NCBI GenBank assembly: GCA_916700875.1
Contig: CAKAKS010000066.1
Coordinates: forward strand, 19,893,490-19,957,489
From: Sebastes aleutianus
Lineage: Eukaryota > Chordata > Actinopteri > Perciformes > Sebastidae
Length of the DNA stretch: 64,000 nucleotides
Reading direction: 5' to 3'
Under the pieces are notes generated by a model, which was not told the origin of the DNA, did no database searches, and was given only the letters and a program-made list of their open reading frames with translations. The position numbers and the translations under genes were made by a program. Positions 44,859 through 53,800 of this stretch are shown one piece after another. How positions within the stretch are numbered: position 1 is the stretch's first letter; the number at the start of each line of letters is the position of its first letter.

Positions 44859-47800
44859 ATACATCTCAGAACTGAAAGGATACCATAGCAGTGAGATAAA
44901 TGAGAGTGTGCATGTGAGCACATGCATTTTCTGGCATGGTTAATCATTTACGCTGCTCAGTGTTTGCTTGCGTGTGTGCAGTATGTGTTTTCATCCATGT
45001 GCTGAGCGTTCACGTGTTTTATTTTTTTGCGCCTGATGAGTGCGTGCAACTTGCATCTGTCCGATAAACAGCTTCTGCAGCCAGTGTGGAAGTACAAAAT
45101 GAGTGTAACTGCCTGACCACTGATGGGACAGCAGAGAGAGAAAGAGGAAGAAAGAATGATAGAGAAAGGACAGAGGAGATCGAAAGTGGCTGATGAAATG
45201 AAGGCAGAACAGGACATTGGCAGGGTAAAAGACAGAGGAGATGAAGCGCTTGTTCTTGCACATATGTGCGCTGTGATAAGAACTACATACATTATATGTT
45301 TCATCACTGTGTGTGTGTTTATGTATGAGCAAAGAGCAAGAGCTAATCATCTGGCAAGGTGCCGATCCATCTCGACTATAATTGGTTGCCTAACTGTGTT
45401 CATACATTAGCATTTTGCGCTACTATGTGTGAAGCCAGGATTTCATAAAGCCTTTGAAATGTGTACATCATCTACTGTATGCATGTGTGAGCGTGAGCGT
45501 GTGTGTGCGTGTGTGTGTGCGGCTGTGTGTATATGCTGAGAGGCAGGCCTGTGGTTAGGTTACATCTCCCTGCAGCGCAGCAGAACAGTGTCTTGTTGCG
45601 TCATACTGAGTCTGTTAATAACAGGCTAAACCACAAAGGCCATCCGCTGCTCTATTTCTCATCTTCCAGCAGTACACTGATTATGCAGCAGGGATGTATT
45701 AAGCACGGTTATGTTGTCTAACACAGAATATTAAGCTTTTACATTTTCAGTTTTACATGGATAATTGTAAACTGGGCAAAGGGTGACTTCAAATTTGAGG
45801 CCCTTCAGGGGGAAAGATTTAGATGAATTGTGCTATAGTTTCAGGACATACAGTATATTGTACAAGCAGTTCAGGGGTTTGTCAGTAAGTTACAGATGTG
45901 AACAGTACAGGAGATTTGTCAACAAAATAAAGATAATATATAGTATTCTGGGTCTGGGGCAGTCTGGGACGCGGCTGAGCTTGGCTACTGTGTTTAATAC
46001 TGTGTGCAGTCAGACACCCCCAACTCCATCCCCCCCAGCTCTCACAGCATGCTACATCCTTGCCACAGGAATTTAATTGCTCTGTAAACAAGCCCTTTGT
46101 TTTGTTGCACACTGTTTGCTCATGCACACAAGATGTATTAAAAGCTTCAGTCCTGCCGTGAAAAGACAATAGTGTCATATCAGAGCACAACACTGATTTG
46201 ATATGTGCTGACGAAAAGAAACTGAATGCAGAACTGGATGCTGTGTGACATTATCTATTATCTCTGCGGAGATAGGCTGATGTTTTGAAGACAGGAAATA
46301 GAGAAGTCGTAGTTTTATGATAGCATCATTATATCGTTTGTCTATCCCCGCAGCTATATAAAGCTGTCTTGTGATTGCAGTTTGTGTGTATTAACCTTAT
46401 CTTTGTTTCTTTTTTCTGTCGTCCCCAGACGTACGAGCGCCAGTTCAGAATGCCTGAGCAGAGAGAGGGAGGCTTGCTGCAACTACTGGGAGATCACACT
46501 CCGCCCAAACACCAGCTTCGCAGCTCCCTCCCTCCTGCACACACACACTCACACACGCAGCAAACACAACACGCCCTCACGCAACAATTCCAACACGCTC
46601 ATGCACATCAACACCAAATCAGTCCAGACTGGATCACGTCTACAGCACCTTCCGCATCCCCGGCCAATCCTGCACATCCTGAGCCAGCCAGAGAACTGGC
46701 AGGAGCCGGTGGGAGCGCTTTGCTTGATCCGACCCAACCTTTCTCACGAACGGCGACACAGAGCCCCTCACCTCAGAGATCTCTGACTCCAGACCTGCAG
46801 TTGCCAGTGGTTACAGATGCCAGTATTCTCAACCTGACCTCGCTCAGCAGGTATGATTCATTGTCTTGTGTGGTGGATGTTATCATGAGCCAAACAAACT
46901 AAAATACTGTACACTATGCACCGGGGATCGGAGAAAGTCGATATAATGCTGTATTGTGATATTATGTGTAGCAATATTATATATATGGATGTCATGATAT
47001 CAGAAATTTAGTAGTGGACACCAATACCAGTGAAATTCCACAATTCTCTGTGCCCACTTTGATACCAGTGTAAAAAACTAAAACAAAACAATAAACACTT
47101 TGAGCTAGTGTTAGTAAGTAACCGGTCATAATTCCCTCTGCTCTATATTCTGTATTTTATATTGCTGTAAAACATCTGTATTTATTCAGGTTTCTCGCCA
47201 AAAACAAAACTGAAACATTATAATTTACCTTTTTAACACAAATTTTTACTGAATAGAGCGCATCATAATGAAACTCGATGTAACCTCTGATAATGTTAGC
47301 TGTTAGCTCTGCAGAACTGTGCTGCCCACCGGCTGTTAACAGCTAACGTTTACTAGCTTTCCTTCTGACAATTTCAACACAGATTTGTTGTTCACAATAT
47401 AGCAGGGGAAAAAATGTGTCGTGCGTCGACTGGACTGCCTAAACACGTCGATAGTGAGTTAACTGCGTCACGTTTTTCGAATTTTGGCCTCACCTTGGTA
47501 CCGGTTACTCGATACCAAGTATCGGTTCTTGTCACATCCCTAATTACATATTTTCAGGACAGTGATTCATTTTTATCAGACAGCCTCATTTGCTACAATA
47601 ATGAAAATTGAAAGTGAGATGAAGTGCAAACGTCATCTCATTTGATAAAACAGACACAATTATGATTCAAGATAGGTAATACATTACAGGATATCTTATT
47701 GTATAACACAATTTAAAAAAAAATAATGTAATCAGATCGACTGTCTAAGTATGGTTACACACAAAAAAATTGAACTGTTCTGGTAAATACTGGTACTGGT

Positions 47801-50800
47801 ACATACTGGTACTGGTTGTATAGTGTTGATGAAATACAAAACCTTCTTTCTCTCTCCCCTTGTTCCACTTGTCATCATTTTCTTCTCTGTATACATCTCT
47901 CCAGGGGGAGGGGGTTGCAAGAGGTCAGTGAACAGCTCTTTGGAAACATCAAGAGGAAGTACGGCAGGAAGGACTCCCAGAGGATGCTCTGTAATCCCCA
48001 CAGTGCTGATACACCTTGGGGAAGACAGCCAGAGAAAGGATCGGAGAGCCCGACTGATTCTGAGGAGAGGCAGAAGTACAGGCAAGAGGAGACAGCTGAG
48101 CGGTTCCATGAAGAAAGAGAGGAAAGGAGAAAAGAGGAAAGAGAGCGAGCGGGTGCTGGGAGGAGAGGAGATGAAGAAGACAGAGGGATGCCAATGCTGA
48201 CAGAGGAAGGAAAAGGAAGAAAGAGGCGGAGGAGGCCTTCTTTTGACGAGTCATTTTCTGTAGAGGAGCGATTACAGCAACGACAGGACTCTGACACTAC
48301 AGAGAAGCACCAGCCCGGACCCCCAGAACCCAAAGTAGCACATAAGATGGAGACTCACAAAAACGATTCTCGACTCACAAGTCACGCTGATGTCAGTAGA
48401 GAGAGGATAGAAAAAGCAGAGAGAGCAGATAAAGGGGATAAAAGAGAAAAAGGAGAGAGGGTAGACAGGGCAGAAAGAGGGGAGACAGTTATTAGTGGAT
48501 CCGACTTAGAGTCAACAAATAGAATGAAAAAGAACCCTGTGGGTCGTCCTAAGACCAGCATAGACACCCTTAAACACAGGGGGCCTACTCACAATCACAT
48601 CAACAAAGCCAATCTGAACACGAACCCCAGACTCCCTAGCCCAAACCCCAGCCCCAGCCCCAGGGCCGGCATCAGTCCCAGCTCGAGCCCTAAACCCAGG
48701 GCTAACATTAGCCCCAGTCTCAGCCCTGGACCCAGGGCGGCCTTGAGTCCTAGCCCAAGCCACAGCACCAGCTCCACAGCCAGCTCCAGACCAACCAAGG
48801 CCAAGGACAGATGGTCTTACCTGAAAGCTAAAAGCCATGCCAGCCTCACGTCACCCCAGAGAGACAACCGGGGTAGCCCCTCGACCTTAGCTGACCCCCC
48901 CTCAGCCTTCCCCATCACCCCCTCTAGCCCCCTCTACACCAACACTGACAGCCTGACCGTCCTCACACCCATTAAGAGGAAACGAGGACGCCCCAAGAAA
49001 CAGCCACTTCTAACAGTGGAGACCATCCATGAGGGCACCTCGACCTCACCTCCAAGCCCACTGGCACAGGAAACCGCTGCAGGGCTAAACCGTAGGAGGA
49101 AGACACACGCACTAAACACATTAGTGCAGATGGCCTCCACCACGACCACCAGCGCCAATTCTAATAGTCTGAAACTAAAGCGTGGCAAGGTCCCCTCCAG
49201 GCCAGTGAATAAGATGAAGCTTGGGAAAATGCAGAGCATCCTGAATGAGATCCTTTCAGGGTCCAGTCAGAACGGCACTCTGGCTCTGAAATCATCTTCT
49301 GCCCCTGTAACCTCAGCTATGAGCGCCATGGCGTCCACCATCGAGGCTCGGCTGGGAAAACAGATAAACGTCAGCAAGAGAGGAACCATCTACATTGGTA
49401 AGAAGAGAGGGCGGAAACCCAGAGCAGAAACCCAAGGCTCCAACCCTCCCAAAACCACTAAGGACAAGCCCCCTCTGTCTGTCTCCACATCCAGTCTCTA
49501 TGAGAGCCCTGTAGTGCCTTCTGCCACCTTGTCTCCCAGCTCCAGTGCTCCATCCATAAGAACCAGCCACTCTGATGCCACTATGCCCAGTTTGCAACCC
49601 ATCTCAGCCCTGCCCTCCAAGCCACCTGGCAGGAGCTTCCTCTCTGGAGGATGGAAACTGTCTCCTCCACGCCTTCTGGCTAATTCACCTTCCCACCTGT
49701 CAGAGGGGGCATCGGTAAAGGAGGTGACGCTGTCCCCCATCAGCGAGTCCCACAGTGAGGAGACGATTCCAAGTGACAGCGGGATTGGGACAGACAACAA
49801 CAGCACCTCAGATCAAACTGAGAAAGGCCCCGCCTCTCGACGCAGGTACAGTACACTGCAACTACACAGCTTTAACTTTCTTGAATTTAAATGCTTTTTT
49901 TTGTTTTATATTCAGACTGATTTTGTGTTTCACATTGTGTTTCATACAGGTACTCATTTGATCTGTGTGGGTTTGAGTCTGCGGAGGCAGCAGCCCTGGA
50001 AGCATCCAACAGGGGCAGCAGAGCACGCTGTGAACGGCAAGTAACTGCTGTTGACAACTTCCTGTCACAGCAGGAAAAGAAGCAAAAACATCATCGACGG
50101 AAGAGGAAGTGCCTACAGAGCCGGGATCATCTTCACTTTCTCTCTGAACTGGAGGAGGTTAGAAACGCTATCATAAATCCTGTGTGTAATCTTTGACCAA
50201 ACACTGTAATGTGTGCATTGTATATGGTGTGTTTTTCTAAATGTTTCCTCTTTTCCACCTCCCTGTAGGTTGTGGTAAAGCTCCAGCAGCTACGAGTGTC
50301 TCACAGACGATACACCTGCTACCCCCAGCAGCCATATCCCTCCATTTTCCGCCTCAACTTCCATCATTACTATCCTGTTACCTACGACTCCTATCCCTGT
50401 GACTCCAGCTCATACTTGCGCAGGAGCGCCGATCTGAAGGCTAAGAGGAGACGCGGCCGTCCAGCCAAAGCCAGCGAGCCAATCACAACGAAGCTGCCTT
50501 TTGTTCAAGGATATGGTTATCCACTGGCAGGGGGAAATTACTATGCAGCACCGTATGCGATGCCTTACGCACCTCCTCTGAGTCTGGGATACTTTCCCCC
50601 TGCTGCACCATTTTACCTGCCCCACCACTCGCTAGGACCTGCACCCCCATCTCCCTTCATGAGGCCTGCTGTCCCGCCTCCCAAGGCTTTCCACTCCAGT
50701 GGACACTCAAAGCTCCAACCAGGGGCCAAGCTTCGCAGTGCCAGTGGCCCACTCCAGGGCCCCTCTGTAAGAGGAGATGGCCTGGGATCCCTGGGCAGTG

Positions 50801-53800
50801 GCAGTGCAGGCGGTCTTGCAGGGGTTCGCCTCCATAAGAGGAAGCACAAGCACAAACATAAGCACAAGGACGAACCCCTCCTTTCACTGCGAGACCGGCA
50901 GGAGTTGGGTGGGCTCTTCAGCGGAGCTAAGACCAATGCACGTCTCAGCATGCTGAGTGACAGGAGGGACTTGGCCAGTCAGGGCCAGCATCTGGAGAAG
51001 CAGAGGGCCAGTGGTAGAGGCTCAAGCCTGGGATCCAGCTTAGGGATGTTTGAGTCGGACCAGCTGTCCACACACTCTCTCTCTGACAGCCAGTTCCACG
51101 CCCGTCAGACTCGACAGCCAATAAACAGCTTCATGAGCAGCTACAGTAGCCAATCGCAGCGGTCAGAGTCGGTGTCTGACCTCTTTTTGGGGTCACGGGA
51201 GGACGAGTTTGGAGGGAGGAGCAGGAAGACGAGGCTCACTGTGTTTGGAGATCAGGGCTTAATGTCATTCCAAACTGCCAGGCAGGAGCCAGGACAGATG
51301 ACCAACTGCTCCAGTCCCTCCCTCACTGGTAAGAACCACTTACATTAGGATTACCTGTTCATTTGTAAACTACATGGTGTATTTAAAAAGGAGAGCACTG
51401 CCCTTTAGTCATGATCAGAAAGCATGACAGCAGGAATGTTTTTTTTCTTAAAACACGGGCAGCACGGTATAATGTAAAATGTATCGCTTACTTTGATGAT
51501 GTGTTGGAGGTTTGAGGTTAGCCCAAACTGCAATAACCGCCTGGTGCTTGCTTGTCTTTATCTAACCAGTTCAATTACGGCTAGACTTCCTGTAGCTACC
51601 TCACAATAAAAGCCAACCATGGTTCACCTGTGGACAGCTTCTGATATAAAGCATCAGCAGGGAGTGTTGGGCTGACATAAACATTAGCTTAACACAGCAA
51701 TGGACCTCATTACAGATCCGATTGCAAGGCAAAGGAGGGCAGATCATAAAACAGTGAGACGCCTATATGTTAAAGACATGTAGGAACAGGAATATATTAG
51801 TGAAACAAAACCACAACTGACAGTGACTTCTACTGTACACAGGAGATACAAAAAAGAATTGGAAGCTAAACAGAGGTAGTGTCTTAGAGCGCTTTCACAA
51901 GCCATAGTCTGTTTGACTAATCCGAATCAGAGATAAATACTTTTGGTTCGTTTTCTATTTAGTCTGGTTCCGTTTCACAGTGCACAAATGTGGACCAGAT
52001 AAAGAAATTAAGTTGCTGAGTGGTGTGTACGGAGCAAATTTAACTTTTTCATCTTGAGAGCTGTCACATCTATGCAGGGAATCGCGGACTTTGTTTACGT
52101 TTTTTCACTTTCTGCAGGAGACCAAGTCCATCCTCTCCCACTCATGTTAACATGTCGTTTATCTGCGTCCATTTCAACAAATAGCCGCACAGGCAGCCTG
52201 CGTTTTGGTTCACTTGGAAACGATCCAAGACCATCTCTCACAAGCGGGCTCGGACCGGTTGTTTTGGTCCTAACCAGAGTACGATTACTGCGTTCACAAC
52301 TGCCCAAAGGAACCACACCAGGGGTTGAACTGCACTAGATTTTGATGAGAGCGGACTAAATATTGGCTTGTGAAAGCGCCCTTAAAAATTATTTTTAGTC
52401 ACCTGCGTGACCACAGATTTATCCAGTGAGTTTAACATGATGTTAACAGACATCCACTGCTCCCTGCAGTGAGGGAACACAGGATGGGCATACCGTTCAG
52501 TTAAGCACAAGATGCTACACTTATGCTTTACTGTAGCATCTTGGCGTTACAAGCCAGTTATGTATAATCTTAACCTGCCAAGGTTTAAAACTGTTAAAAT
52601 AGCCAAATCGGGAGCATGTTTGCAAAAATAATTGTTGTCCAATATATTATTCTGTTCCCTAGTGATAACGGGCTCGTTATTTGCTGGCGTAGAGATGTAA
52701 ACACATATTAGTCAGCGTTAACAGGGTTTTCCCAATTTTAAATGTAGATGTCAGCATACTCGTCAAGGTGATTCCTATTTATAAATACAGTATACTATTT
52801 ACAGCAATATCAGGACTTAGAGCGGACAAAGAGGCAAGGTAGCCCCAAATTCTCACTCCCAAACTAATGTGTATTTTGGTACATTCTGTATTCTGCTGTC
52901 TTTGAGCACATCTGGCTGGGGATAGAGAGAACGTAATGCATGGATGGAGACGACTATAATTCACCAATCTCTCCTTCCTCCCCTCCCTCCCTCCCTTCCT
53001 CCTCTCCTGCCAATGCCTTTGCCAGAGATATATTATTCACACAGTGTGATTTATTTTCTACAGACACGCCGTAAAAGGCCCTTGCCTGTGTTAAAAGAGC
53101 TGGCTGGCAGCCAGGGGTTTAATGACTGGGGCCTAGTCCAGTGGCGGGGAGGAGAAGCCAGGGGCTCAGTTAGAATACACCCCCCACCCCAGGGGATCCA
53201 GGACGGATGACTCATATACACACTACCCCCCCACCCCACCACCCCTCACGATATCCCCCCCCAGTGTTGTTATGCCTCTTCTACCTTCCATGTCCTTCCC
53301 TTTTCCCCTTGTGCTGCTTCTGCACTTCTTGCCCTTGCTGTCCTCCTTTGCCTCTCTCCCACAATCCCCACATCCATACTTCCCCTTGTTCCTCCTCCTC
53401 TTCCTCCCCCTTCTATCTCTCTTTCCTTCTTTCCTTTCTCTTTCTGCTTTTTCCCTCGTCTCCCCTCCCCCTCGTTCGCCCATTACCCTCTCTTTTCCCC
53501 ATTCTCCCTGCCCCTCCTCTAGCATGACTTACTGCCTCACTTCACAGCTTTAGCCCAATTAAAACACAGGCTCGCATGCATACGCATGCATGCCTCACAA
53601 GTCACAACCATACATGTATACATGCACGCATAAACCCACTCTCATATACACACATATACCTACACAGTAAGATAGATCCCCATCCATAAGCTGATACAGA
53701 TGCTAAATTTATATTATTGTCTGAGCATGCAACTATGAGTTTGTAAATCTTTCCTCAATAGAACTACTTTGTAGTGATTTAATTTTGTATGCATGTACAG

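Larger units (their letters stand above)
31024..46428 (+). other. setbp1: setbp1 intron 2 (15.4 kb)
   Basis: Bounded by GTAAGG and GTCCCCAG. It holds dense microsatellites, MITE copies (32581-33061, 34450-34700, 37945-38610, 39880-40255, 40310-40664), AGC and AGG trinucleotide tracts, and no coding exon that I can support. Long TG-repeat frames here give spurious VCVCVC peptides. Confidence 0.7.

Noticed and set aside
49396..49404. Donor-like GGTAAGAAG inside setbp1 exon 4
   Set aside because: The codons (IGKK) and the following conserved sequence continue in frame, so the site is probably not used.
53064..53200. Possible cassette exon after TTTTCTACAG in setbp1 intron 6
   Set aside because: In the required phase it meets a TAA within four codons, and there is no family similarity.
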